Of a stretch of DNA of 33,361 nucleotides, positions 23,800-32,449 are shown one piece after another; the stretch's first letter is position 1; every line of letters begins with the position of its first letter. A program made the position numbers and the translations under genes. The notes under the pieces are model-generated. The model was not told the DNA's origin and ran no database searches. It worked only from the letters and a program-made list of their open reading frames with translations. The stretch spans positions 1-33,361 of the forward strand of contig JAUZSQ010000088.1 in assembly GCA_030949325.1 (NCBI GenBank), written 5' to 3'. The stretch is from Sulfurovum sp. (GTDB lineage: Bacteria; Campylobacterota; Campylobacteria; Campylobacterales; Sulfurovaceae).

Positions 23800-26700
23800 A
23801 GCAATTTCTCCTTTATTTCTTCGACACTTACCCCATAAGGGATGGTTTCACATTTAATCTCATCTGTATTTTGCATATCTTTTGAGATAATCATGAGTGG
23901 TTTGGCATTGACATCAAGGATAAGGTCAACGACGAGGTTCATTTGGTCAACAAAGGCTTCACCTTCATACAGTACATAGCGATATTCTGCGTCACTAATC
24001 TTGTCCAAAAAGTCATTGGGGTCTTTGGCAATATTGATAGTATATCCAAGGGTGGTTAATCTACTTTTATACACTCGAGTAATCAATGGTGCTTTGATAT
24101 AGAGTAAAATATCAAATTGTTTACTGGCTACTGCTACTGGAGTTGGAGTTGGACTTACCGTTGGTATAATAGTCACTTCTGGCTTTATTTCTTCTACGAT
24201 AGCTTTCTCTTCTTTTTTGACAGGAGTTGGCTTGGCACTTGCTTGGATACTCTCTTTATTACTATGATAAGGAAAGAACTTCTCTAACAAGTCTCTCAAT
24301 TTGACCAAACTCAAAGGTTTGGAAAGATAATCATCCATACCTGCTTCTAGGTATTTTTCTCTGTCTCCTACCAAGGCGTTGGCTGTTAACGCTACAATAG
24401 GAATATGTTGAAGGTCTCTACTTTTTTCATACTTTAGTATCTCTCGTGTCGATTCAATACCATTCATAATAGGCATTTGAATATCCATAAAGATAATATC
24501 ATAGTGATTCTTTTGTCGCATTTCTAGTGCTTCTTGACCATCATCACTGAGTGTAATCTCTACACCAAAGTTTTCGAGTACGCGTTTGACGAGCTTTTGA
24601 TTGATAGGATTGTCTTCGGCGACGAGTACATGCAATCCGTCAAAAGAGCCTAAAGGATTTTGGGCTTTTTCAATTTTCATCACATCAGGTGTAGTAAATG
24701 CCTTGATAACCTTGTCTAATGTCATCGGTGCATAGGCAATATGCGTAAAGGCGTACTTTTCTAGCTTGGCATTCATTTTTAGATTTTGGTCGGTAATGAG
24801 TATGCTATTACAATCCAAAGAAGAGGCTTGTCTAAGTTCACTATCTCTACCACAAAACTGATGATAAAAAATCATCGTATCAGGTAGATTTTTTACCTTA
24901 TTCTCCCCATAGAGTTCAGTATAGAGATAGATAGTTACTTCAGCGTTGAGTGCATAGAGGTAATTTTGTAAAAAGGTATCTATATCTCTCTCCAAATTGG
25001 AGACAGGAAGTGCTAAGCCTACTTTGAGTGACTTGAAATCTTCTAGGGCTACAACATCTATATCCTCATCTTGTATCATAGGAAGGGTGAGGGTAAATGT
25101 TGAGCCTTCACCTTTTTGACTCTCTAGGGTCAAACTTCCACCCATGGTCTCTGCCATTTTATAAGAGATAGACAGTCCTAGACCTGTACCACCAAACTTA
25201 CGAGTCGTGGTTGAGTCTTCTTGTGAAAATGCTTCAAATATTTTTGATTGTGCTTCTAGTTCTATACCAATACCCGTGTCTTCAATGGCAAAGCTAAGAT
25301 AGGTTTGCTCCTCATCACTTGCTACTTCTTGCACAGAAAGACTGACCTTCCCTCCTGACATCGTAAACTTCAAGGCATTGCCTAAAAGATTGGTAATCAC
25401 TTGTGATACCTTCGTAGGGTCACCTATCCAATACTTGGCTAACTTAGGGTCAATAAAGATACCAAGACTAATATCCTTTTGCATACTTTTAACCGTAAAG
25501 GTTTCTACTACTGATTCTACCTTTTCAAAGAGGTTAAAGGAGATAGCTTCTACGGTCATTTGCTCTGCATCTATCTTGGAGAGGTCAAGTATATCATTGA
25601 TAATGTTCAGAAGATTTTCAGAACTACTTTCTATAATACCTGCAAACTCTTGCTGTTCTTCATCTAGTGATGTACCTTGCAAGAGTTGCGTAAAGCCAAT
25701 AATACCATTGAGTGGTGTACGTATTTCATGTGACATATTGGCAAGAAATTGACTTTTGGCTTGATTGGCATCGGCAGATTCTAACTCTTTACCATGTACC
25801 AGTTCCAAGACAGATTCTAGGTAATGATACACCTCTGTTTTGTTTCCCAAATTTTTAGGGATAGTAGGGAGGATCACCCCTTTAGCACCTTTGCCTAGGG
25901 ACAACTGCTCGATACCAGAGACGACTTTGGCAAGGACAGTATCTTCTTCTCGTAATCGTACATAATACACCATCAAGTAGATAACAAAAAGTATACTGAT
26001 AAATATGATAGCTATACTTGCATAAATTAAACGTTTTTCATCTTCTAGTTTTTTATTAATGGTAAAAGACAAGACCTCAGACATAATAGACATAGCTTCT
26101 AAGAGTGTATTTTCTTTAATGTCAATAAAATCTACCCAATCTCTAACCATGCCCTCATACTTACCTGTAGTATAATTGGAGATGATATCTATCCTAGCAT
26201 CTTCTATATGTTCCATAGCTGTTAAAAACTTTTCTGATTTAAATACTTTTTCCAGTGACTCTTCCGATATAACCTTCTCATCAATACTCTCTATATAGGG
26301 CATCATAGAAGAAGAGATATAGGTATCTAACTGTTGTAGTACAGATAAGGTGATAGTGTGCCTACTTGATAAATAATAGGTAACCAAAATTTTTTCTAAA
26401 TTGGTATAGTAAAGTGTATCTGCCATACTTTGTGCTAACTTAAATAGCTCTTTGTTCGTAGAGACATCTCCTAATTCTCGTATAGACTTTTCTATAGGAT
26501 TAATAACTTCTTTATAATACTTTCCTGTAGTGAGGGTATCAATAGTAAAAGTATGGCTCGTATCTATATCATATCGTATATCTCTAACCTTTTGATGTAA
26601 GCCCTCTAAAAAGTCAGTCAGATGCAAGATTTTTTTATGTTCTTCATCTAAACCTAAAAATTCTACAGCATGAAGTATGACTCTATTGACATCATCCTTA

Positions 26701-26984
26701 TCTTGACTATGGCTAAGTAAATTGTCTGTTTTGATTCTTGTCTCTTTACAAAACTCACTTGTATTGGTTTTACCTTTGGTTGTTTTAGCCACACAGACAA
26801 TTTCATCTATCACCGTTTGTTCTATCTTAATTAATCTATCTATAGTTTGAAAACGTTGTGATAGTGCTAGATTTTTCAAATATTTTTGTATTTCAGAGAT
26901 TGAAAAGTATGTACTTACGAGCAGTAACATAAATATTGGTACCAAGATAATAAGTAAACTTATTCTTTTTGATTTTTTTGCCAT
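23796..26984 (-). CDS. Membrane hybrid histidine kinase with NIT-like sensor and multiple receiver-type domains
   Basis: 1062 residues. TM1 is about 8-28. A long helical periplasmic region (about 40-315) resembles the NIT nitrate/nitrite-sensing fold (repeated four-helix pattern, with [20 protein letters not shown] and [18 protein letters not shown] as matching halves). TM2 is about 319-342. The HisKA domain has [15 protein letters not shown] with phospho-acceptor His419. HATPase_c has the N-box at 532-536, DTGIGIE (569-575) and GGTGLGLSI. Residues about 650-770 are a receiver-like fold without a phosphorylatable Asp. The true receiver (about 784-905) has DN in [11 protein letters not shown], Asp834 in [12 protein letters not shown] and Lys889. 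A Pro/Lys-rich linker leads to another receiver-like domain (about 970-1060) that also lacks the Asp pocket. No DNA-binding output is present. It follows three secreted PilJ-like genes and is coupled to the ArsC-like gene. Confidence 0.88.
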   Translation of the reverse strand: MAKKSKRISLLIILVPIFMLLLVSTYFSISEIQKYLKNLALSQRFQTIDRLIKIEQTVIDEIVCVAKTTKGKTNTSEFCKETRIKTDNLLSHSQDKDDVNRVILHAVEFLGLDEEHKKILHLTDFLEGLHQKVRDIRYDIDTSHTFTIDTLTTGKYYKEVINPIEKSIRELGDVSTNKELFKLAQSMADTLYYTNLEKILVTYYLSSRHTITLSVLQQLDTYISSSMMPYIESIDEKVISEESLEKVFKSEKFLTAMEHIEDARIDIISNYTTGKYEGMVRDWVDFIDIKENTLLEAMSIMSEVLSFTINKKLEDEKRLIYASIAIIFISILFVIYLMVYYVRLREEDTVLAKVVSGIEQLSLGKGAKGVILPTIPKNLGNKTEVYHYLESVLELVHGKELESADANQAKSQFLANMSHEIRTPLNGIIGFTQLLQGTSLDEEQQEFAGIIESSSENLLNIINDILDLSKIDAEQMTVEAISFNLFEKVESVVETFTVKSMQKDISLGIFIDPKLAKYWIGDPTKVSQVITNLLGNALKFTMSGGKVSLSVQEVASDEEQTYLSFAIEDTGIGIELEAQSKIFEAFSQEDSTTTRKFGGTGLGLSISYKMAETMGGSLTLESQKGEGSTFTLTLPMIQDEDIDVVALEDFKSLKVGLALPVSNLERDIDTFLQNYLYALNAEVTIYLYTELYGENKVKNLPDTMIFYHQFCGRDSELRQASSLDCNSILITDQNLKMNAKLEKYAFTHIAYAPMTLDKVIKAFTTPDVMKIEKAQNPLGSFDGLHVLVAEDNPINQKLVKRVLENFGVEITLSDDGQEALEMRQKNHYDIIFMDIQMPIMNGIESTREILKYEKSRDLQHIPIVALTANALVGDREKYLEAGMDDYLSKPLSLVKLRDLLEKFFPYHSNKESIQASAKPTPVKKEEKAIVEEIKPEVTIIPTVSPTPTPVAVASKQFDILLYIKAPLITRVYKSRLTTLGYTINIAKDPNDFLDKISDAEYRYVLYEGEAFVDQMNLVVDLILDVNAKPLMIISKDMQNTDEIKCETIPYGVSVEEIKEKLL

Positions 26985-27013
26985 ACTATACCCCTTACGA
27001 TTTTAGGTCTTGC

Positions 27014-27769
27014 CTAGTTTTTTTTATGATGTACAATGAGTTTATTTAATGCACTTCTCATATGCTTCGTTGAGATAAAGACAATCGTAGGCAATTCACT
27101 TTTTTCGATACCAAGATAGAAGTCTTTACTCACAGGCCAATATTTACTCAGCTTTTTGATAGGACCATTGGTCATAGGTCCAGGGTAGGTATGGGCTTGT
27201 ACTTTCTCCAAGAGCATAGCAAATTGTTCCACAGCCAATTTTGCTTGTCTTACATTGATTTCATCCGTATATCCTGCTCTAAAAGCAATATAATACTTTG
27301 ATGCCCTTTCTAACAAAAACTCCATCTCTTCAACCACATTGAGCATAGTTATAATTTTACCTTTGTTGTGCTTGGCAATACTATCTGAACCTTCTAGCAG
27401 TGTTTCGGTATAGTCTAGTACCAGTCCTCCATTTTCAGCATTGATAGGCTCTCTCATCGTGGCTTTTAGCTCATCGACAGAAAAGAACATAAACTCTATA
27501 ATTTGCTTACTGGATGCACTTGTTGCCTCTTTTTGAAGCTTACGAATGTTATCGTCTAGTGCCAAAATGTCTTTTTTTAAGCCCTTTTTTGCAGAAGAAG
27601 TTTGTATCCCTTGCTCAATATAGAAATAATTTTTTGCCAAATCTTGCGAGATGGTTTTAATCGTTTCAGCATACAGTAATACGCTCTCATTTGCTAGTAA
27701 AGATGGACTAGACATCAGCAAACTCACTAAGGCTACAGACACTAATTTCATACCTCTTATCTTCTTCAT
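27014..27769 (-). CDS. Secreted PilJ-like sensory protein 3
   Basis: 251 residues with a signal peptide (VSVALVSLLMSSPSLLANE, cut near 27). The mature protein is helical, with the PilJ-type pattern TISQDLAKNYFYIEQGI followed by KKDILALDDNIRKLQ, as in the N-terminal sensor of type IV pilus chemoreceptors (R-x-R-M-L-S-Q-R-x-A-K-x-Y form, relaxed here). A second helical repeat starts near 143 (EFLLERASKYYIAFRAGY). There is no membrane anchor beyond the signal peptide and no output domain. It shares organisation but only weak sequence with the two upstream paralogues. Its ATG overlaps the previous stop as TAATG, and the hybrid kinase starts 29 bases downstream. Confidence 0.7.
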   Translation of the reverse strand: MKKIRGMKLVSVALVSLLMSSPSLLANESVLLYAETIKTISQDLAKNYFYIEQGIQTSSAKKGLKKDILALDDNIRKLQKEATSASSKQIIEFMFFSVDELKATMREPINAENGGLVLDYTETLLEGSDSIAKHNKGKIITMLNVVEEMEFLLERASKYYIAFRAGYTDEINVRQAKLAVEQFAMLLEKVQAHTYPGPMTNGPIKKLSKYWPVSKDFYLGIEKSELPTIVFISTKHMRSALNKLIVHHKKN

Positions 27770-28563
27770 TATTCTACCTCACTTTCTTCTAGTTTTAATA
27801 TTTTTATGGTTTCTGCATATATCTTTTCTGCTTTTTTTGCAATGAGTAGTGGTACAAACCGTCCCGACTTACTCTCTGCCATAAATTCAAATACCATAAA
27901 GTGCTTTTTGAGTACTTTGAGCTTGGCTTTGACCTTATCTGAGACCATGTTACTTTCGGATGATTGAAGTTCATCATAGGCTTGATTGAAGTCTTTGAGA
28001 ATATCTGCTACTTCTTGGTAATATTCCCCGTCAGGTATCGCACCCCATGCCTTCATGATATACGCCCCTGCTAACTCTTGGACATCTAAATTCAATCTAG
28101 CAATCAGCACCACATAATGCTCTGCTGGGTTGCCTGTATCTGTGGCTAGATGTTCTGCCAAGGTTTCACAATGCTTTGCAAAGGTATTGATATGATGATG
28201 TAACCTTAGTGCCACTTCTTTACTAGGAGGCAAGGCTAACTCTACATCTATCGCATCCCATTCTTTGTGAAGTGCCACTTCTTCATCATGCAAGTCTTTG
28301 GTCACTTTATGCTTTTCCAAATCTGCCATTTCGGTATGAAGTCGAGCCAGAGTCTCTTCCATGTCTTTTTTGGGGTCATGATAAGAAATACCCATTTGAA
28401 TCATGGCATAATCCTTCATAATACGCTCAGACGAGGTACAGATGTCTATAATCTCATGCACATCTTCGATACTTGCTTTAGCTTCAGCCATCATAAAAAG
28501 TGGCACGACTAGAGCTACAGAACATCTACGAATACTTTTGAATACATTATTTTGCTTAGTCAT
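27769..28563 (-). CDS. Secreted PilJ-like sensory protein 2
   Basis: 264 residues with a signal peptide (CSVALVVPLFMMAEAKAS, cut near 30). The mature helical protein has two PilJ-like halves: EIIDICTSSERIMKDYAMIQMGI with ETLARLHTEMADLEKH (about 36-80), and DVQELAGAYIMKAWGAI with VADILKDFNQAYDELQ (about 155-205). The ending FVPLLIAKKAEKIYAETIKILKLEESEVE is another helix. It is very similar along its whole length to the neighbouring gene at 28560-29358, which indicates a recent tandem duplication. It overlaps that gene by four bases (ATGA) and the next by one (TAATG). There is no cytoplasmic part, so it presumably presents a ligand or state to the membrane kinase encoded downstream. That role is inferred. 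Confidence 0.78.
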   Translation of the reverse strand: MTKQNNVFKSIRRCSVALVVPLFMMAEAKASIEDVHEIIDICTSSERIMKDYAMIQMGISYHDPKKDMEETLARLHTEMADLEKHKVTKDLHDEEVALHKEWDAIDVELALPPSKEVALRLHHHINTFAKHCETLAEHLATDTGNPAEHYVVLIARLNLDVQELAGAYIMKAWGAIPDGEYYQEVADILKDFNQAYDELQSSESNMVSDKVKAKLKVLKKHFMVFEFMAESKSGRFVPLLIAKKAEKIYAETIKILKLEESEVE

Positions 28564-29358
28564 TTTTCTACCTCACTTTGTTCTAATTTCAAAATCTCTA
28601 AAGTCTCTGCATAAATCTTATCTGCTTTTTTAGAAATAAGCAGTGGTACATATCGACCAGACTTACTCTCTGCCATAAATTCAAAGACCATAAAATGCTT
28701 TTGAAGTATTTTTAGCTTGGCTTTGACTTTATCTGATACCATACTACTTTTGGACGATTCAAGCTCATCATACGCTTCGTGAAAATCTTTTAGAATCTCT
28801 TTGACTTCTGCATAATACTTCTCAGCAATAATAGCATCCCATGATTTCATCACATACAAACCTGCTAACTCTTGCACATCAAGATTCAGTCTAGCAATAA
28901 GTACGATAAAATGCTCTGCTGGATTGCCTGTATCTGTAGCCAAGTGTTCTGCCAAAGTCTCACAATGATGGGCAAAGTCTTTGATATGCTGATAGATAAT
29001 CAGCGTCAATTCTTTTGAAGGGGGTAATTTTAATTCTTTGGCGATAGTATCCCATTCTTTGTGAAGTGCCACTTCTTCATCGTGTAGAGCTTTGGATACA
29101 GGATGACTCTCCAGCTCTATAAGTTCATTCTGAAGACGGACAATGGTCTCATCCAAATCTTTTTGAGGGTCATTATAAGTAATGCCCATGCGTATGAGTG
29201 CATAATCTTTCATAATACGCTCAGACGAGGTACAGACATCTATAATCTCATGTACATCTTCTGCACTCGCTTTGACTTCAGCCATCATAAAAAAGTGGGA
29301 TTACGAGTCCCAAAGAACATTGACGGATACTTTTGAATATATTATTTTTCTTAGTCAT
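28560..29358 (-). CDS. Secreted PilJ-like sensory protein 1 (one-base frameshift in the signal peptide)
   Basis: The open frame from 29288 starts MMAEVKASAEDVHEIID, inside what should be the signal peptide. The true start is the ATG at 29358, with AAGGA six bases before it: MTKKNNIFKSIRQCSLGLVIPLF, then the frame is lost at a run of six A on the plus strand (29289-29294). The paralogue at 27769-28563 has five at the same place and reads VPLFMMAEAKAS, so one extra base is present here. The mature region matches that paralogue nearly without gaps, including both PilJ-like halves and the block GNPAEHFIVLIARLNLDVQE. It is first of the five-gene sensory operon. The lesion is probably a sequencing indel. 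If real, it would block secretion of this copy. Confidence 0.78.
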
Positions 29359-29380
29359 TTATTTTCCTTTTTGTAACTTC

Positions 29381-29400
29381 AAAACACTCCATAAGGAGTG
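29381..29400 (-). terminator. Rho-independent terminator after the small outer-membrane barrel gene
   Basis: CACTCC-ATAA-GGAGTG forms a perfect 6-bp stem with a 4-base loop, and on the minus strand it is followed by TTTT (29381-29384). It sits about 20 bases downstream of the barrel gene stop and before the PilJ-like operon, and would separate the two units. A promoter for the PilJ operon would then have to overlap it. Confidence 0.55.
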
Positions 29401-29420
29401 CTTCAAACATATAAATACGA

Positions 29421-30044
29421 TTAGAAGTTGTACATCATACCTACAAATACAGCGTCACCACGAGGACCTTCTATATCAGCACTTTCATACTCAACTAACA
29501 TGGTATAATGCGTATTCATCGCATATTCCAGTCCTAAAGCATAAGCAAATCCATCGGCATCACTATCAATACCCAAGTCATCAATCACTTCTGTTTCATA
29601 TTCATACCCAGCTTTAACAAAAAGTCCTACCGTATCTGTCAAATGATGCGTATAGACCAAAAAGAGTGCCTGTGTAGAATAACTAGCATCTCCTTCATGG
29701 CTCGTACCTTCTAAATCTGTTTCTATTACTGTATTGGTAGAATAAGAGAAATCATACTCTACAGCAAAACCATTTCCGATTCTATATCCCACATCAATCC
29801 CCACTCCATAGCCTTGGTCTCCCTCTAAAGTATCGTGACCATGCGTAGAATCAGCACCCAGTACGGTCATGCCTTTGACAACAACATAATATTTACTCGC
29901 TGGATGATGGGCTTCTTCTACATGGGATTCTGCCACATAAGGCACAGGCACTACCGTCTCTACTAGAGATACAGTATTTCCCCCTGCATACACTTGTGAA
30001 GCCAAAGCACATGATGCTACAACTAATAATATTTTTCTATTCAT
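29421..30044 (-). CDS. Small outer-membrane beta-barrel protein (OmpA/OmpW-like porin fold)
   Basis: 207 residues. The signal peptide is LLVVASCALASQVYAG (cut near 20), followed by a short linker rich in His and Pro (ESHVEEAHHPAS). About eight amphipathic strands follow (YYVVVKGMTVLG, GYGVGIDVGYRI, FAVEYDFSYST, STQALFLVYTHH, VGLFVKAGYEYE, GFAYALGLEYAM, YTMLVEYESA, AVFVGMMYNF), ending in the aromatic C-terminus required for barrel insertion. The pattern fits the eight-stranded OMP_b-brl family. No peptidoglycan-binding domain follows. Its cargo or partner is unknown. It is a single-gene unit with a palindrome over its likely transcription start and a terminator after it. Confidence 0.85.
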   Translation of the reverse strand: MNRKILLVVASCALASQVYAGGNTVSLVETVVPVPYVAESHVEEAHHPASKYYVVVKGMTVLGADSTHGHDTLEGDQGYGVGIDVGYRIGNGFAVEYDFSYSTNTVIETDLEGTSHEGDASYSTQALFLVYTHHLTDTVGLFVKAGYEYETEVIDDLGIDSDADGFAYALGLEYAMNTHYTMLVEYESADIEGPRGDAVFVGMMYNF

Positions 30045-30060
30045 TTTGTTTTCCTTTGTT

Positions 30061-30077
30061 AATGATTATTAATCATT
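30061..30077 (-). promoter_or_regulatory. Palindromic operator-like site over the barrel gene promoter
   Basis: AATGATTA-T-TAATCATT is a perfect 8-bp inverted repeat around one central base, 16 bases before the barrel gene ATG. On the minus strand it directly follows a TAGAAT -10-like box, so it would cover the start of transcription. Its NAT-repeat character resembles a Fur-type box, but the match is by eye only. Confidence 0.4.
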
Positions 30078-30161
30078 CTAGCATCAAAAGATAAAACTTT
30101 CCTAGGTTGGAGTCCATAAATAAAAAAGATTGATATATGTGGGAGTTTTGGGAGTTTTGGG

Positions 30162-30190
30162 AAAATGTGAGGCTAAAGCCATCACATTTT
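30162..30190 (-). terminator. Hairpin terminator downstream of accD
   Basis: AAAATGTGA pairs perfectly with TCACATTTT, and GGC/GCC closes the inner stem around TAAA with one unpaired A. It lies 7 bases beyond the accD stop. T residues at the end of the stem on both strands would allow it to work in either direction. Confidence 0.65.
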
Positions 30191-30196
30191 ATTGTC

Positions 30197-31051
30197 TTAT
30201 ACTGTCTCTGCTATAGAGACTGTGGGTCTTTTTTGAAAAAGGGTAAAGAGGTGAATCAAGGTTTGTTTTATCTCTGCACGACCGACTATCATATCGATAA
30301 GCCCATGCTCTAGCAAAAACTCCGAACGCTGAAAACCTTCGGGTAAATCTACCCCTACGGTTTGCTTAATCACTCTTTGCCCAGCAAATCCTATCAAAGC
30401 CCCTGGTTCTGCCATGATAATATCCCCAAGCATCGCAAAAGAAGCCGAAACACCACCCATAGTAGGGTCTGTCAAAATAGAAATAAAAGGCAAACCTTTC
30501 TGGTGTAAGCGATTTAGCGCAGCTGATGTCTTGGACATTTGAAGCAAAGAATAGGTACTCTCTTGCATCCTAGCCCCACCTGAAGCAGATACGATGATAA
30601 AGCCACACTCTTTTGCCATAGCCCTATTGATACCACGCACAATCTTTTCACCCTCTACAGAACCTAAGCTTCCACCCATAAAAGAAAAGTCAAATACCAC
30701 TATCTCAATATCAAGCCCACCTACCTTACAAGAACCACTCAGCACAGAAGACGTTTTACCCGTTTTGGCTTTGGCTTCTTCGATACGTTTCTTATAAGAC
30801 TTTTTATCAGAAAATTTCAATGGGTCCACGGGTGCTAGATTGTCATCCATCTCTACAAATGAACCTTCATCTACAATAGAGTCAATACGTTTTTGAGCCG
30901 AAATACGGAAGTGATGGTTACATTTGGGACATACATTTTGCTTTGCTTCTACTTCTTTATAATACATAAGTGAGGTACACTTGGGACATTTTATCCATTG
31001 GTTGGGTGTCTCTTGCTTTACTTCATCTTTTTTAAATAGGTTTCCAAACAT
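30197..31051 (-). CDS. accD: Acetyl-CoA carboxylase carboxyltransferase subunit beta
   Basis: Part of the carboxyltransferase that makes malonyl-CoA for fatty acid synthesis. 284 residues, normal length. The N-terminal zinc ribbon has Cys22, Cys25, Cys41 and Cys44 (CPKC twice). The crotonase-fold body carries GSCKVGGLDIEIVVFDFSFMGGSLGSVEGEKI in pieces, IIVSASGGARMQES (oxyanion-hole glycines), DPTMGGVSASFAMLGD and IGFAGQRVIKQT. It is the last gene of the gltB-IMPase-accD run and is followed by a strong hairpin. Confidence 0.96.
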   Translation of the reverse strand: MFGNLFKKDEVKQETPNQWIKCPKCTSLMYYKEVEAKQNVCPKCNHHFRISAQKRIDSIVDEGSFVEMDDNLAPVDPLKFSDKKSYKKRIEEAKAKTGKTSSVLSGSCKVGGLDIEIVVFDFSFMGGSLGSVEGEKIVRGINRAMAKECGFIIVSASGGARMQESTYSLLQMSKTSAALNRLHQKGLPFISILTDPTMGGVSASFAMLGDIIMAEPGALIGFAGQRVIKQTVGVDLPEGFQRSEFLLEHGLIDMIVGRAEIKQTLIHLFTLFQKRPTVSIAETV

Positions 31052-31061
31052 CTTTCCATTC

Positions 31062-31793
31062 CTAGTCTTGTAATTGTGTTATTAATGCTTCTATCTTTTC
31101 TGCTATTCTTTTGTCTTTTGATACTATAACATAATCCTCTTCAACAATCACTTCAAGACCCTCACAAAGTGCCAAACCTGCGGCAAAATCATAAATACGG
31201 AATTTGCCCATAAACAAGACATAACTTACACAATGTGCATACGCCAATGAAAGGGCAATCGCCCCTGGCGCACGAAATTTGAGTTCTGCCTTGTCTAAGA
31301 GTGCTACCAAACGAGGATTGGCATAGGCTTTTTCAAAAAGCCCTACCTCAGGATGGGCTACACTATAGGGTGCATGAAAGGTATCAGCAAAAAGTTTGCC
31401 TTGCTGTACACCCTTGGAAGCTTGGGTAAAAAATATATCACCATTGGCAAGATTACACACCATCGCATCATCCAATACACCTGAAGCATCAATCTTTGCT
31501 ACAGACGTACCATAATAAGGAAACAAAGAAAGTGCATTAGAAGAACCATCAATGGGGTCAATGATGATTCGCTGTTCCCCTGTACCCATAATCCCTGATT
31601 CCTCAGACTCAATCTGCCCAAAACTACCCAAATGTTTGACAAAAATCGCTTCTGCCATCAGGTCTAGCCGTGACGAGACATCACCCCCTGCACCCACTTG
31701 GGTTTTCTCAAACCATGAGGGGATAAATCCTTCTTTGAGGGCTAAGGCTATCTCTTCATTGGCTTTAAGTACGGCCTGAATAAAAGTGGTCAT
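31062..31793 (-). CDS. Inositol monophosphatase family phosphatase (SuhB/CysQ type)
   Basis: 243 residues. The two family signatures are present: the metal-binding DPIDGSSNAL (79-88, the D-P-I/L-D-G-T/S form) preceded by the acidic IESEESGIM (61-69), and the C-terminal YDFAAGLALCEG, equivalent to WD-x-A-A-G. GGDVSSRLDLMAEAIF is the usual D-x-x-T/S-x-x-D block. The family includes inositol-1-phosphatase, fructose-1,6-bisphosphatase-like and 3'-phosphoadenosine 5'-phosphate phosphatases, and the substrate cannot be decided here. It starts 4 bases after gltB and ends 10 bases before accD, so it is probably cotranscribed. Confidence 0.88.
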   Translation of the reverse strand: MTTFIQAVLKANEEIALALKEGFIPSWFEKTQVGAGGDVSSRLDLMAEAIFVKHLGSFGQIESEESGIMGTGEQRIIIDPIDGSSNALSLFPYYGTSVAKIDASGVLDDAMVCNLANGDIFFTQASKGVQQGKLFADTFHAPYSVAHPEVGLFEKAYANPRLVALLDKAELKFRAPGAIALSLAYAHCVSYVLFMGKFRIYDFAAGLALCEGLEVIVEEDYVIVSKDKRIAEKIEALITQLQD

Positions 31794-31797
31794 GCCT

Positions 31798-32442
31798 TTA
31801 TTCTCCCTTTTTATCTGCTACGATAGTAGGCTTGACACCACGAGGGGCTACCATCCAAAACTTACGTATCTCTGTTCTAAAGTTCTCCAAAATATACAAG
31901 GCTCTATTGGAACCTGTTTTGGCTTGATAGTCTTTGAGCAAGGCTTTGAGTTCAAACATTTCAGCGTCCCATTCATCGGTATCTATACGTAAAGCTTCGA
32001 CGAGTTCAGGATTGACTTTTTCATAGAACTTACCTTCGAGGTCATAAACAAAGGCTTTACCCCCTGTCATTCCTGCACCAAAGTTTACGCCTGTCTTACC
32101 CAAAATCACAGCCACACCTCCTGTCATATACTCACAAGGATGGTCACCTGTACCCTCAACTACGGTGGTAGCCCCTGAGTTACGCACAGCAAAACGCTCT
32201 CCGACTTGCCCATTGACATAGAGTGTACCACCCGTAGCACCATAAAGACAAGTATTACCACCCAAGGCGTATTGGTACCCTGCTTTTTCTGAGCTAATGA
32301 CTATCTGTCCACCATGCATACCCTTACCGATATAATCATTACCAGCACCATCAATATTGATAGTAATTCCTTTGGACATAAACGCACCCAAAGACTGCCC
32401 TGCTGTCCCTTTCATATTGAGCGTAATCGTACCCTCTGCCAA
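31798..32442 (-). CDS. gltB: Glutamate synthase large subunit, C-terminal GXGXG domain (fragment after a frameshift)
   Basis: This is the C-terminal beta-helix (GXGXG) domain of ferredoxin/NADPH-dependent glutamate synthase: LNMKGTAGQSLGAFMSKGI, DYIGKGMHGGQIVI, NTCLYGATGGTLYVNG, GERFAVRNSGATTVVEG, HPCEYMTGGVAVILG and FGAGMTGGKAFVYD. The remaining tail reaches a normal stop. It does not start at its own ATG. Read one base out of phase, the sequence just upstream gives SRYGNAGLAEGTI, which joins directly to the fragment ending at 32450. A one-base insertion near 32460-32466 (in GATAGCTCTCACG on the minus strand) is therefore inferred. The enzyme makes two glutamates from glutamine and 2-oxoglutarate. 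Confidence 0.88.
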   Translation of the reverse strand: MAEGTITLNMKGTAGQSLGAFMSKGITINIDGAGNDYIGKGMHGGQIVISSEKAGYQYALGGNTCLYGATGGTLYVNGQVGERFAVRNSGATTVVEGTGDHPCEYMTGGVAVILGKTGVNFGAGMTGGKAFVYDLEGKFYEKVNPELVEALRIDTDEWDAEMFELKALLKDYQAKTGSNRALYILENFRTEIRKFWMVAPRGVKPTIVADKKGE

Positions 32443-32449
32443 TCCTGCA

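Noticed and set aside
30142..30161. Tandem gggagtttt words as a repeat array
   Set aside because: Only two imperfect copies next to the accD hairpin. There are no spacers or further units, so it is not a CRISPR or repeat family.
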